Below are positions 42,839 to 50,338 of a stretch of DNA of 64,000 nucleotides, one piece after another. The notes beneath the pieces were generated by a model. It was given only the letters and a program-made list of their open reading frames with translations. It did no database searches and was not told where the DNA came from. Source of the DNA: Streptomyces sp. M41(2017) (GTDB lineage: Bacteria > Actinomycetota > Actinomycetes > Streptomycetales > Streptomycetaceae); NCBI RefSeq assembly GCF_002078175.1, contig NZ_MWFK01000001.1:5456001-5520000 (forward strand), written 5' to 3'. The stretch's first letter is position 1. Each line of letters starts with the position of its first letter. The position numbers and the translations under genes are program-made.

Positions 42839-43894
42839 CTACCGTTCGATGTCGCAGGGGCCCGCCGCGGCGGACACGCAGGTCTGGATGAGGACGCCCG
42901 GCTCGGCCTCGGTGATCTCGCCGGTTCGAAGGTCGCGGACGGCGCCCGCCTTGAGCGGAGTGACGCAGCCGAAGCAGATGCCCATGCGGCAGCCGGAGGG
43001 CATGAGCACGCCGGCCTCCTCGCCGACGTCCAACAACGGTGTGGCGCCGTCCGCGTCGACGGTCCTGCCGGTGGTGCTGAACGTGACCTCGCCACCGTCG
43101 CCGGCGACGACGATGCGGGGGCGGAAGCGTTCGGTGTGCAGGCGCTCGTGGACGCCGTGCTCGGTCCAGTGTGCCTCGGCGGCGTCGAGCAGGCCCGCGG
43201 GCCCGCAGGCCCAGGTCTCCCGCTCGGCCCAGTCGGGAACGAGTTCGTCGAGACGGGAGATGTCGAGCATGCCGCCCGTGTCGGTGTGCAGCTCGGTGAG
43301 ACGCAGTTTCTTGTCCGCGACCAGGCCGTGCAGGTCGTTGCGGAAGATCACGTCCTGCGGCCGCGGCGCGGAGTGGACCATGACGACGTCGTCGAACTCG
43401 GTGTCGCGCAGCATGCCCATCACCGGCGTGATGCCGCTGCCGGCGGTCAGGTAGAGCACCTTGGCCGGCCTGGCCTTCGGCAGCACGAAGTCACCGGTCG
43501 CCTGGTCGAGCTGGATCAGCGTGCCGGGTGTCGCCCGGCGGACCAGGTGGTTGCTGACCTTGCCGTCCGGGATCGCCTTCACGGTGATCGTGACGCGTCC
43601 GTCCTGGCGGTTCGTCGGTGAGGTGAGCGAGTAGGCACGCCACAGGCGCACGCCGTCGACGTCGACGCCGACCCGCACGTACTGACCGGCCGTATGGCCG
43701 CGCCAGCCCCGTCCCGGCCTGATCACGATGGTCGCGGCGTCATCCGTCTCGGGGTGCACGGCCTCGATGCGTCCTCGCAGGTCGGCGCCCGCACGCAGCG
43801 GGCTGACCAGGTCGAGGTAGTCCGACGGCAGCAGAGGCGTCGTGACCATCTCCAGCAGCTTCCAAGCCCTGCTGCGGAGGGCTGCACTCGTCAT
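42839..43894 (-). CDS. FAD/[2Fe-2S] ferredoxin reductase (electron donor to desaturase)
   Basis: 351 aa from ATG 43894. The domain order is FAD (TAGQYVRVGVDVDGV, WRAYSLTSP), NAD(P) (LYLTAGSGITPVMGMLR, WACGPAGLLDAAEAHW), and a C-terminal plant-type [2Fe-2S] ferredoxin domain with Cys ligands in MPSGCRMGICFGC and IQTC near the end. This matches the reductase partner of mycobacterial DesA3 (Rv3230c type). It delivers NAD(P)H electrons to the desaturase in the same operon. Confidence 0.92.
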   Translation of the reverse strand: MTSAALRSRAWKLLEMVTTPLLPSDYLDLVSPLRAGADLRGRIEAVHPETDDAATIVIRPGRGWRGHTAGQYVRVGVDVDGVRLWRAYSLTSPTNRQDGRVTITVKAIPDGKVSNHLVRRATPGTLIQLDQATGDFVLPKARPAKVLYLTAGSGITPVMGMLRDTEFDDVVMVHSAPRPQDVIFRNDLHGLVADKKLRLTELHTDTGGMLDISRLDELVPDWAERETWACGPAGLLDAAEAHWTEHGVHERLHTERFRPRIVVAGDGGEVTFSTTGRTVDADGATPLLDVGEEAGVLMPSGCRMGICFGCVTPLKAGAVRDLRTGEITEAEPGVLIQTCVSAAAGPCDIER

Positions 43895-43925
43895 GACTCC
43901 AGCTTGATGCGCCGCCGGGCGTAAA

Positions 43926-43941
43926 GTCCTGTCCGTAGGAC
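43926..43941. promoter_or_regulatory. Inverted repeat GTCCT-N6-AGGAC
   Basis: In the 86-base divergent promoter region between the reductase and PucR-type genes. Its GTCCGTAGGA core is echoed in the next repeat (GTTCGTAGGGAAC), suggesting two related binding sites. Confidence 0.45.
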
Positions 43942-43960
43942 GTGAATCTGGTCGGCAGAA

Positions 43961-43977
43961 TTGTTCGTAGGGAACAA
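43961..43977. promoter_or_regulatory. Inverted repeat TTGTTC-N5-GAACAA
   Basis: Perfect 6-base arms (43961-43966 and 43972-43977) around GTAGG, ending three bases before the regulator ATG at 43981. A regulator binding here would cover its own ribosome-binding region. Confidence 0.5.
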
Positions 43978-43980
43978 AAG

Positions 43981-45120
43981 ATGAGCCATGCAATTCAGAG
44001 AGTCACCGAGCTCGCACTGGATGAGACGACGGTCACCGTACTTCGGGCCGACCTGAAGACCACAGCCGACGAGATCGTCCAAGCGATCATCGACGAGGTC
44101 CCTCCCTACGCCAACGCCCTGTCCGGCCGCATGGGCGGCACCATCCGCCGAGCCGTCCGCACCGCCCTGGGCCACTATCTGAACGTCGCGAGCGGCAACG
44201 TCACGGGCGGCGACGCAGGTGACGCGGCCTACGAGCTGGGCCGGGGCGAGGTGCGCGACGGCCGCTCCATGGACGCCTTGCTCGGCGCCTACCGCGTCGG
44301 CGCCCGCGTGGCCTGGCGATGCCTGGCCGCGGGTGCGGTGCCCGCGGGGCTGCCTGCCGCCGAGGTCGCCAAGTTCGCCGAGCTGACGTTCGCCTACATC
44401 GACGAGCTCTCCGCCGCCAGCGCCGCAGGTCATGCCGACGAACTCGCCGCCCAGGGCCGGGCCCATGAACGCCACTTGGAACAACTGGTCCGCGACCTCC
44501 TCGCCGGCGCGAGCCCGGACGCGCTGTTGGCCTCCGCCCAACGGGCCGGGTGGCAGCCCCCGGTTTCACTGACCGCGGTCCTGCTGCCCGCCGCCCAGGC
44601 CCGCCCCGCCTACCGCACGCTCGATCCGAACACCCTCGTTCTCGACGATCTGCCGGACGCCTCCGGCGTGCTGCTGGTCCCCGACGCCGACCGCTCCCAT
44701 CTCCTGAGGCAACTGACCGACCGCACCGCCGTGGTCGGCCCGGCCCGGCCATGGACGCGCGCATCCGCGTCGTACGCACGAGCCGCACGCGCGCGCTTCC
44801 TCTCTCCCGATATCCGCGACACCGAGGACTACCTGCCCGAACTGGTGCTGAACGCCGACGTGGACGCGTTCGCGGACTTGCGCGCCCGCGCCCTCGCGCC
44901 GTTGCGGACCTTGCCTGTCGCGACCGCGCGGCGGCTTGAGGACACCTTGCGGGCGTGGCTGCTGCACCATGGCCGGCGCAACGAGGTGGCGGCGGCGTTG
45001 TTCGTCCACCCCCAGACCGTCCGCTACCGGATGTCTCAGCTCCGGGAGCTGTTTCCGGACCTCGGATCGCCGCAACGGGTCTTCGAACTGACACTGGCGG
45101 TCGGTCCCCGGGTCAGCTGA
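43981..45120 (+). CDS. PucR/CdaR-type transcriptional regulator
   Basis: 379 aa from ATG 43981. The N-terminal domain (RADLKTTADEIVQAIIDEVP, LGRGEVRDGRSMDALLGAYR) is of the RsbRD/GGDEF-related kind often fused to this HTH. The C-terminal HTH reads TLRAWLLHHGRRNEVAAALF with VHPQTVRYRMSQLRELF, the PucR signature. It is divergent from the desaturase operon and 86 bases away, so it is the likely regulator of unsaturated fatty acid synthesis here, through the two inverted repeats in between. Confidence 0.87.
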   Translation: MSHAIQRVTELALDETTVTVLRADLKTTADEIVQAIIDEVPPYANALSGRMGGTIRRAVRTALGHYLNVASGNVTGGDAGDAAYELGRGEVRDGRSMDALLGAYRVGARVAWRCLAAGAVPAGLPAAEVAKFAELTFAYIDELSAASAAGHADELAAQGRAHERHLEQLVRDLLAGASPDALLASAQRAGWQPPVSLTAVLLPAAQARPAYRTLDPNTLVLDDLPDASGVLLVPDADRSHLLRQLTDRTAVVGPARPWTRASASYARAARARFLSPDIRDTEDYLPELVLNADVDAFADLRARALAPLRTLPVATARRLEDTLRAWLLHHGRRNEVAAALFVHPQTVRYRMSQLRELFPDLGSPQRVFELTLAVGPRVS

Positions 45121-45325
45121 CTTCCTCGACCGTCCGCGACCGCGTTCGCGAGGAGGGCGGTGGCGAGTGGCGTGACGGTCGGCCGGGTCGAGGCGGCGAC
45201 GGTCGCCGTACCGGCGGCGGGCAAGGCGTGGGGAACCGGGGAACCTCACCTCTCCGCCGGCCGGCCCTGTCGGCGGGCCGAGCGACGTCGACTGCGGCGC
45301 ACGCGTGCACCTCGTGGTGAGCTGC

Positions 45326-45982
45326 TCAGGCGAGGATGAGCGGCAGCCTTCCCGCGGTGTCTCCGAGGTCGGCCGTCTCGACCGCGCTCGGCCGACGTCG
45401 CCCTGTACCGATGAGCAGCGCGTCCGTGTCCGTGAACGTGACCGGGAATGCGGCACCCGCGATCTTCTCCAGGGCTGTCCGGGAGGCTCCCAGGGTCTGG
45501 GCGGGCGGCCCCGGCGCGGACGGCAGGTGGGCGACGAGGTCGAGGTGGTGCAGTGTCCATTCGAGGACGTACGCGGACAGGTAGTCGTCGGTGGTCAGGA
45601 TCTTGTCCTGGGTGATGACGCGCTGAGCGGGATCGGCGAGTCGGGCGGCGCGGCCCGCGGCGGAGCCGACGTCATCGAGGTGGAACGTGAGCCGGCTCGG
45701 CTCGCCGTATGCCGCGGCCAGCCGTGGGATCAGCGCGGCGAGGGGATCGTCACCGCTGGGGGGTTCGGCGAGCAGTTCCCAGTACGTGGCGGCGTCGGCG
45801 GTAGCCGCCTTGTCGGTCGGCGTGACGAGGGTGATCAGCACGTCTTGGGCGTCGATGACCAGATGGCAGACGAGATCTTGCACGAGCCAGCCGGTGCAGC
45901 CGGAGGGCTGTCCGAAGTCGGCGTCACGGAGATCGGCGACTGCGGTGCGCAGGGCCGCCCAGGACGTTGAGAAGAGATCCAC
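45326..45982 (-). CDS. DinB-like / mycothiol-dependent maleylpyruvate isomerase N-terminal domain protein
   Basis: 218 aa if started at GTG 45982; the frame extends upstream to 46294 but the domain starts here, so the start is tentative. Four-helix DinB-like features: FSTSWAALRTAVADLRDADF, GCTGWLVQDLVCHLVIDAQD (with His ligand), LAALIPRLAAAYGEPSRLTF and LSAYVLEWTLHHLDLVAHLP (HHLD metal ligands). Such proteins may use mycothiol as a thiol cofactor. It is a complete copy of the family; the unrelated 5185-5548 relic represents another family member's C-terminus. Confidence 0.8.
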   Translation of the reverse strand: MDLFSTSWAALRTAVADLRDADFGQPSGCTGWLVQDLVCHLVIDAQDVLITLVTPTDKAATADAATYWELLAEPPSGDDPLAALIPRLAAAYGEPSRLTFHLDDVGSAAGRAARLADPAQRVITQDKILTTDDYLSAYVLEWTLHHLDLVAHLPSAPGPPAQTLGASRTALEKIAGAAFPVTFTDTDALLIGTGRRRPSAVETADLGDTAGRLPLILA

Positions 45983-46085
45983 CTCGGCACGGTAGGGCGG
46001 GCCTGGGCGACGGGCAAGCGGAGGGGCACGCCGATGTCTCGGCCGATGACCCGCGAGGCGCCTGTGCCGAGGGCCTCGGTCGCCC

Positions 46086-46433
46086 TCAGCCGTCGGTCGG
46101 GGGCGCCCCGTCGACCGGCCCCGGGTCGTCGGGAAGCAGTGGGCGCATGAAGGTGCGTTCATAGCGCAGTACGCAGCCGCTTTCGTCGCGAATGCGGTCC
46201 GCTTCGATGAACTCGGGTTCCCGGCCGAACAGTTGCCGGTATTCCTCGTAGGCGGCCAGGCTCGCAAAACTGAACAGGGCCAGAGCTTCGTCACTCGCCC
46301 CCTCTGAGGGAAGGAAGTAGCCGTGGTGCGTGCCGCCGTGAGCCTGCACCAGTTCCATCCAGCGGCGGCCGAACTCCTCGAAAGCCGCGATCCTCTTCGG
46401 GTCGATGACGTACCGCACGACGCATGTGATCAT
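46086..46433 (-). CDS. NIPSNAP family protein
   Basis: 115 aa from ATG 46433. Dimeric alpha-beta barrel pattern: ITCVVRYVIDPKRIAAFEEF, GRRWMELVQAHGGTHHGYFL, ALALFSFASLAAYEEYRQLF and CVLRYERTFMRPLLPDDPG. Distinct in sequence from the NIPSNAP protein in the catabolic island. No operon partner other than the MDMPI-type gene 103 bases downstream on the same strand. Function unknown. Confidence 0.82.
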   Translation of the reverse strand: MITCVVRYVIDPKRIAAFEEFGRRWMELVQAHGGTHHGYFLPSEGASDEALALFSFASLAAYEEYRQLFGREPEFIEADRIRDESGCVLRYERTFMRPLLPDDPGPVDGAPPTDG

Positions 46434-46457
46434 CAATCAAGACTAGGCCGCCGCAGG

Positions 46458-46489
46458 CAGATCGCCAGATCGCCAGATAGCCAGGTCGC
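46458..46489. repeat. Four tandem 8-bp units (CAGATCGC)
   Basis: CAGATCGC, CAGATCGC, CAGATAGC, CAGGTCGC in direct succession. A short imperfect tandem repeat in non-coding DNA upstream of the chitinase; a slippage product is the simplest explanation. Confidence 0.6.
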
Positions 46490-46691
46490 CCCGCCCCGGA
46501 ATCTGGCCAAGGCGCCTACCCGGGGAATGCTTGCGCGGGCCACGTCCCCCAGGCTCGGGACGCCCTGGGCTCCGTCGATGGCCTCCCGGTAGGCCACGTG
46601 ACGGCCTGAACGTGGGGGAGGACGATCGCGGCCAGAACCGCACGATCTCCTGGTGACACAGTCGCAACGTGCGTCGACACCCTTCCGACCC

Positions 46692-46721
46692 TTGACCCCC
46701 GATGGTCCAGACCAATAGCTT
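46692..46721 (+). promoter_or_regulatory. Chitinase promoter with DasR-like box
   Basis: TTGACC (46692-46697) and TAGCTT (46716-46721) are 18 bases apart, with TGGTCCAGACCA (46703-46714) between them. That matches the DasR-responsive element core TGGTCTAGACCA except one central base. DasR is the N-acetylglucosamine-responsive repressor of chitin genes in Streptomyces, so induction by chitin breakdown products is expected. Confidence 0.65.
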
Positions 46722-46787
46722 CTCGTGCAGATAAGTCCACCGCTGTGTACGGCACTTGCACCACGCCTCAGAGGAATGAGCTCCGTT

Positions 46788-48119
46788 ATGCGCCTACGCC
46801 CGCGTCCTCGCCGAAGACTTCTCTCCCGAGCGGCCGTTGCCGTCACCTCGTTCTCCCTGCTCGCCGCGTTCGCGCCGGCAGCCGCCGCCCACGGTGACCA
46901 CCACCAGGACACCCCGCGCCGCGTCGGCTACTTCACCCAATGGGGCGTCTACGGGCGCGACTTCCAGGTACAGGATCTCGACCGCAGCGGCGCTGCCGCC
47001 CGGCTCACCCACGTCAACTACGCGTTCGGCAACATCGGCACCGACGGCAAATGCCTCATGGGCAACGTCCCCGGCGAGTCGGATCCGTGGGCCGACTACG
47101 AGCGCCCGCTGGACGCCGAGAACTCGGTGGACGGCATCGCCGACAGCGACACCCAGGCCCTCGCGGGCAACTTCAACCAGTTGCGGGAACTCAAGGCGGC
47201 GCACCCCGGCCTCAAGGTGATGATCTCGCTGGGCGGCTGGTCCTGGTCGACCCACTTCTCGGATTCCGTCCGCACGCCCGCCGCCCGCAAGGCACTGGTC
47301 GCCTCCTGTGTGGACCTCTACCTCAAGGGCAACCTGCCCCAGGACGGCGTCCGCGGCGGCGCCGGTGCCGCTGCCGGCGTCTTCGACGGCGTCGACCTGG
47401 ACTGGGAGTGGCCCGGCTCCGAGGGCGACACCGACACCGTGTACCGCCCCGAGGACAAGCGCAACTACACCGCTCTCGTCGCGGAGTTCCGTCGTCAGCT
47501 CGACGCCTACGGCCGCACCCGCCACCACCACTACGAGCTGTCCGCGTTCGTCCCGACCGCACCCGCCAAGATCGACGCGGGGTTCGAGGTCAGCAAGATC
47601 ATGAAGGACTTCGACTTCGTCAACCTGCAGGGCTACGACTTCCACGTCAGCGGTGAGAAGACGACGGCCCAGCAGTCCGCCCTCTACGCCCGCGACGACT
47701 TCAGCGTCGACGGCACGGTGGACGCGTGGCTGCGGCGTGGCGCCCCCGCCCGCAAGCTCGTCGTCGGCATGCCGTTCTACGGTCAGGGCTGGACCGGTGT
47801 CAGCGGCGGCGGCGACGGCCTGGGCCAGCCGGCCACGGCGGCCGCCCCGGCCAAGTGGGCCAACGGCTACGCCGACTACAAGGAACTGAAGGCCCTGGCG
47901 GGCACGGGCCAGTACCGACTGCACCGCGATCCCCGCGGCGGCCACGCCTGGCTCTTCGACGGCACGACCCTGTGGACCTACGACGACCCGCAGGTGCTCA
48001 CGCTGAAGTCCCGCTACGTCCGGGCCAGGGGACTCGGCGGCGCGATGTTCTGGTCCCTGGACGGCGACACCCCTGACGGGGAACTCGTACGGACCGTCGA
48101 CCGCGCCCTCGGCCACTGA
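46788..48119 (+). CDS. Secreted chitinase, glycoside hydrolase family 18
   Basis: 443 aa from ATG 46788; ATG 46776 is equally in frame with GAGGA nearby. A twin-Arg-rich signal peptide (RLRPRPRRRLLSRAAVAVTS, then FSLLAAFAPAAAAHG) precedes one GH18 catalytic domain: RVGYFTQWGVYGRDFQVQD, LKVMISLGGWSWS, the catalytic DGVDLDWEWPG (Glu as proton donor), LQGYDFHVS and MFWSLDGDTPDGEL. No carbohydrate-binding module is attached. A DasR-like box and a strong terminator mark it as a single-gene, chitin-regulated unit. Confidence 0.93.
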   Translation: MRLRPRPRRRLLSRAAVAVTSFSLLAAFAPAAAAHGDHHQDTPRRVGYFTQWGVYGRDFQVQDLDRSGAAARLTHVNYAFGNIGTDGKCLMGNVPGESDPWADYERPLDAENSVDGIADSDTQALAGNFNQLRELKAAHPGLKVMISLGGWSWSTHFSDSVRTPAARKALVASCVDLYLKGNLPQDGVRGGAGAAAGVFDGVDLDWEWPGSEGDTDTVYRPEDKRNYTALVAEFRRQLDAYGRTRHHHYELSAFVPTAPAKIDAGFEVSKIMKDFDFVNLQGYDFHVSGEKTTAQQSALYARDDFSVDGTVDAWLRRGAPARKLVVGMPFYGQGWTGVSGGGDGLGQPATAAAPAKWANGYADYKELKALAGTGQYRLHRDPRGGHAWLFDGTTLWTYDDPQVLTLKSRYVRARGLGGAMFWSLDGDTPDGELVRTVDRALGH

Positions 48120-48138
48120 GCCTCGGGCACCGAACCCC

Positions 48139-48171
48139 GTGCGGGGTGGCCTCACACCGGCCACCCCGCAC
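48139..48171 (+). terminator. Terminator hairpin of the chitinase
   Basis: GTGCGGGGTGGCC (48139-48151) and GGCCACCCCGCAC (48159-48171) make a perfect 13-bp stem with a 7-base loop, 19 bases after the stop. It is the strongest hairpin of its kind seen in this window besides that at 16625. Confidence 0.8.
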
Positions 48172-48390
48172 ACCAGCGCGTGGACTGCGGGACCCTCGAC
48201 GAACAGCGGCACCACACCAGCAGACAGCTGATGCGCCTGTCCGGCACCACCGAAGGGACCGCAGTGCGCTGTGTCGGCACCGCCTGCGCGGAGCGCACCA
48301 CGAGCCCGCCCGGGTAGCGGGCCCGCTCCGTCCCGATGGCGCAGCTGAAAGCCATTGGAGGTGCAGCCGTGAGTCCGGCATCATCCCCCT

Positions 48391-49020
48391 GTGATGGTGA
48401 TGCAGCCCGTTCTGGAGGTCTTCGCCGCGGACGACTTCGCGCTCTGGCCGACCGGTGAACGTGAGTCGTACGGCCACCTGGTGCTGAGTGGAGAGCTGAC
48501 TCCGGCGGAGGTAGGCACGGCGGTCATGCGGATCGCCGCCTGCAACGACTTCGAGCCGGAGGAGGAGCAGGGGCCGTGCCCGACCGATCCGCTCGGCTCA
48601 TTCCTGCACGGGCTGCTCACCATGCCTGATCTGTTCGCCGCCGGAGGGTTCCGGATGACCGACCCCGCCACCGGCACCGTCTTCGTCGAGCCGGGCTGCT
48701 GCAACGGCCTGGAGACCTGGCGGGACTGGCTGGAGGTGCTCGACGGCACCGGCTACTCCTCCTTCGGCCACGATCCGTTCTCGGTGGCCGAACGCGTCGG
48801 CGACGGCATCCGGCTGACCTTCGACGCCCACGGGACGGACGGAAGCCCGGTGATCGAGCTGCCCGCAGACCAGGTACGAAAGCTCGTCGCGGGTGCCGAG
48901 CAGGATGTGCGGGACTTCCTCGGCCTCGTCGGCACCTGGGCTGAACGGCAGATGCCGGCACGTGCTGCCGCCGTCACTGCCGCCCTGGCACGGGCACTTG
49001 ACCTGGCGTCCACACCATGA
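48391..49020 (+). CDS. Uncharacterised protein
   Basis: 209 aa counted from GTG 48391; ATGs at 48394 and 48400 are equally possible. There is no good ribosome binding site, while CATCAT at 48380-48385 could be a -10 for a leaderless mRNA. The acidic, soluble protein has no recognisable domain; notable stretches are FVEPGCCNGLETWRDWLEVL and FGHDPFSVAERVGDG. Its stop overlaps the next gene by 4 bases. Confidence 0.68.
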   Translation: MMVMQPVLEVFAADDFALWPTGERESYGHLVLSGELTPAEVGTAVMRIAACNDFEPEEEQGPCPTDPLGSFLHGLLTMPDLFAAGGFRMTDPATGTVFVEPGCCNGLETWRDWLEVLDGTGYSSFGHDPFSVAERVGDGIRLTFDAHGTDGSPVIELPADQVRKLVAGAEQDVRDFLGLVGTWAERQMPARAAAVTAALARALDLASTP

Positions 49021-49409
49021 CCAGTTTCCTGACCCGCCGAGCGCACGTGCATGACGCCCACCTGTCCCTCCGACGCAGGCACAGCGCGCTGCGGACCTGC
49101 ATCACCCTCTTCGCTCCCTACGGTTTCCGGGCGACGTACCACCACCTCACGCTGAGCGCCGCGATCCCCCGGCGGCTCGAAGGGGACCCGGACGCGCTGG
49201 TGCGGGCGGTGGAGGAACTCCATGAGGCGCGGGTGCTGTGGCTCGCGCGGGCGGAGGAGTACGCCGCGCACCGCCGGGCCGAGAAGCGGGCCGGGCGGCG
49301 GTCCGTACCGCCCCCGCGACCGTGGTGGCTGCGGAGGACGTGGGAGAGCCCGGAGCGCGTCTGGCACCTGGACCCGTTGCGCCACCCGTCGCTGCGTCTC
49401 TCCGAGTAG
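49017..49409 (+). CDS. Uncharacterised protein ending at an in-frame amber codon
   Basis: 130 aa from ATG 49017, overlapping the preceding stop (ATGA), which supports translation. The protein is strongly basic (RRLEGDPDALVRAVEELHEA, RRAEKRAGRRSVPPPRPWWL). It ends at TAG 49407-49409, but the same frame stays open for another 87 codons with coding-like bias and a cysteine cluster (49410-49670). The stop may therefore truncate a longer protein. Function unknown. Confidence 0.6.
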   Translation: MTSFLTRRAHVHDAHLSLRRRHSALRTCITLFAPYGFRATYHHLTLSAAIPRRLEGDPDALVRAVEELHEARVLWLARAEEYAAHRRAEKRAGRRSVPPPRPWWLRRTWESPERVWHLDPLRHPSLRLSE

Positions 49410-49670
49410 GTCCGGCGGCAGAACGCGATTCTGGACGGTGCCGAGCCGCCTGGCTGCCCGGCGTGCGGGGAGGAAGGACCGCGGGTGCTGAACTCGACCG
49501 GGCACGGCTGGAACGAGCTGTGCCGACGGTGCGCGTGGGTGCTGGCGCCATGTCCCTGCGGGCAGCGGCACCCGTATCAGCCGGAGATCCCCGGCAGTTG
49601 GAACGGGATCCGGCAGCGGGCGCACATGAACGATGACGGCATGCCGAACCCGCATTGGCCTGCCGGCTAG
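49410..49670 (+). pseudogene. Cysteine-rich tail separated from the 49017 gene by one stop codon
   Basis: 86 codons in frame with the upstream gene, before TAG 49668-49670. Six Cys form a ribbon-like pattern: CPAC, CRRC and CPCGQRHPYQPEIPG. The first pair lies before the first usable start (GTG 49485), so an independent gene would lose half the motif. Codon usage has the G/C-rich third positions of real genes. It is either a nonsense mutation in a longer gene, stop-codon readthrough, or a sequencing error. Confidence 0.5.
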
Positions 49671-49735
49671 TTCAGTTGGACGCGACACAGCGAACACCCG
49701 GACCATCGGGATCCGGCTACCGCACAGTGGAGACC

Positions 49736-50266
49736 ATGACAGCCGAGCTCCGGCGCCTTCGATCGGGACCGGCGGCCGAGGACGACCAGTCCCGGCCGTT
49801 TCTGGTGCGCCTCCGGTTCACGGCCGAGGACCCCGCCCAGGTCCTGGCCAACGCGCGTGCGGTACTGACACGTGTGGTCGCACAGGTGGATGACTGGCCG
49901 GGGGATGAGGTGTGGCCGCACCTGCTGCCGACCTGGTTCATCCAACGGTGCGCGCCCGAGGCCCCGGAACCGGACCAGGGCGAGCCCTTCGACGTCGCGG
50001 CGTGGCTGCGTCGTTGGCGGGCGATGATCTCGGACCGGAGAGCGGCCGTCGATGAGGGGCGGTGGACGCTTTCGGATTGGCTGTACTACTTCGACCCGAC
50101 CGATGAGGGAAGGGGAGATGATCGCAGCTGGTGGTGGTGGCATGCAGGGATCGACGCGTCGGGCGGCTGGGTGCAGGTGGCCACCACTGGCCGGCCCTTC
50201 GGGAGTGGTTCGCTGTCTTGGCTGATCGAGGCGAGCGGGGGTGCGGATCTCGTCTACGGACCGTGA
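49736..50266 (+). CDS. Uncharacterised protein
   Basis: 176 aa from ATG 49736 with GTGGAG upstream; the frame extends to 49655 without support. Soluble and rich in Trp: LVRLRFTAEDPAQVLANARA, WPGDEVWPHLLPTWFIQRCA, DRSWWWWHAGIDASGGWVQV, and GSGSLSWLIEASGGADLVYG. No family recognised. A Trp-rich beta structure of this type is common among immunity- or effector-linked Streptomyces proteins, but nothing else supports such a role. Confidence 0.68.
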   Translation: MTAELRRLRSGPAAEDDQSRPFLVRLRFTAEDPAQVLANARAVLTRVVAQVDDWPGDEVWPHLLPTWFIQRCAPEAPEPDQGEPFDVAAWLRRWRAMISDRRAAVDEGRWTLSDWLYYFDPTDEGRGDDRSWWWWHAGIDASGGWVQVATTGRPFGSGSLSWLIEASGGADLVYGP

Positions 50267-50338
50267 ACGGAGGCTCGCCGTGATCGCGGAATACGGTTGA
50301 CAACAGGTCGGGGAATCGCGGGGCGAGGATGGGGTGGC

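Noticed and set aside
46458..46489. Tandem repeats as a CRISPR array
   Set aside because: Units are 8 bases, contiguous and without spacers; no cas genes in the window.
46794..48215. 473-codon minus-strand frame
   Set aside because: Antisense to the GH18 chitinase; valine/glycine-rich composition without motifs.
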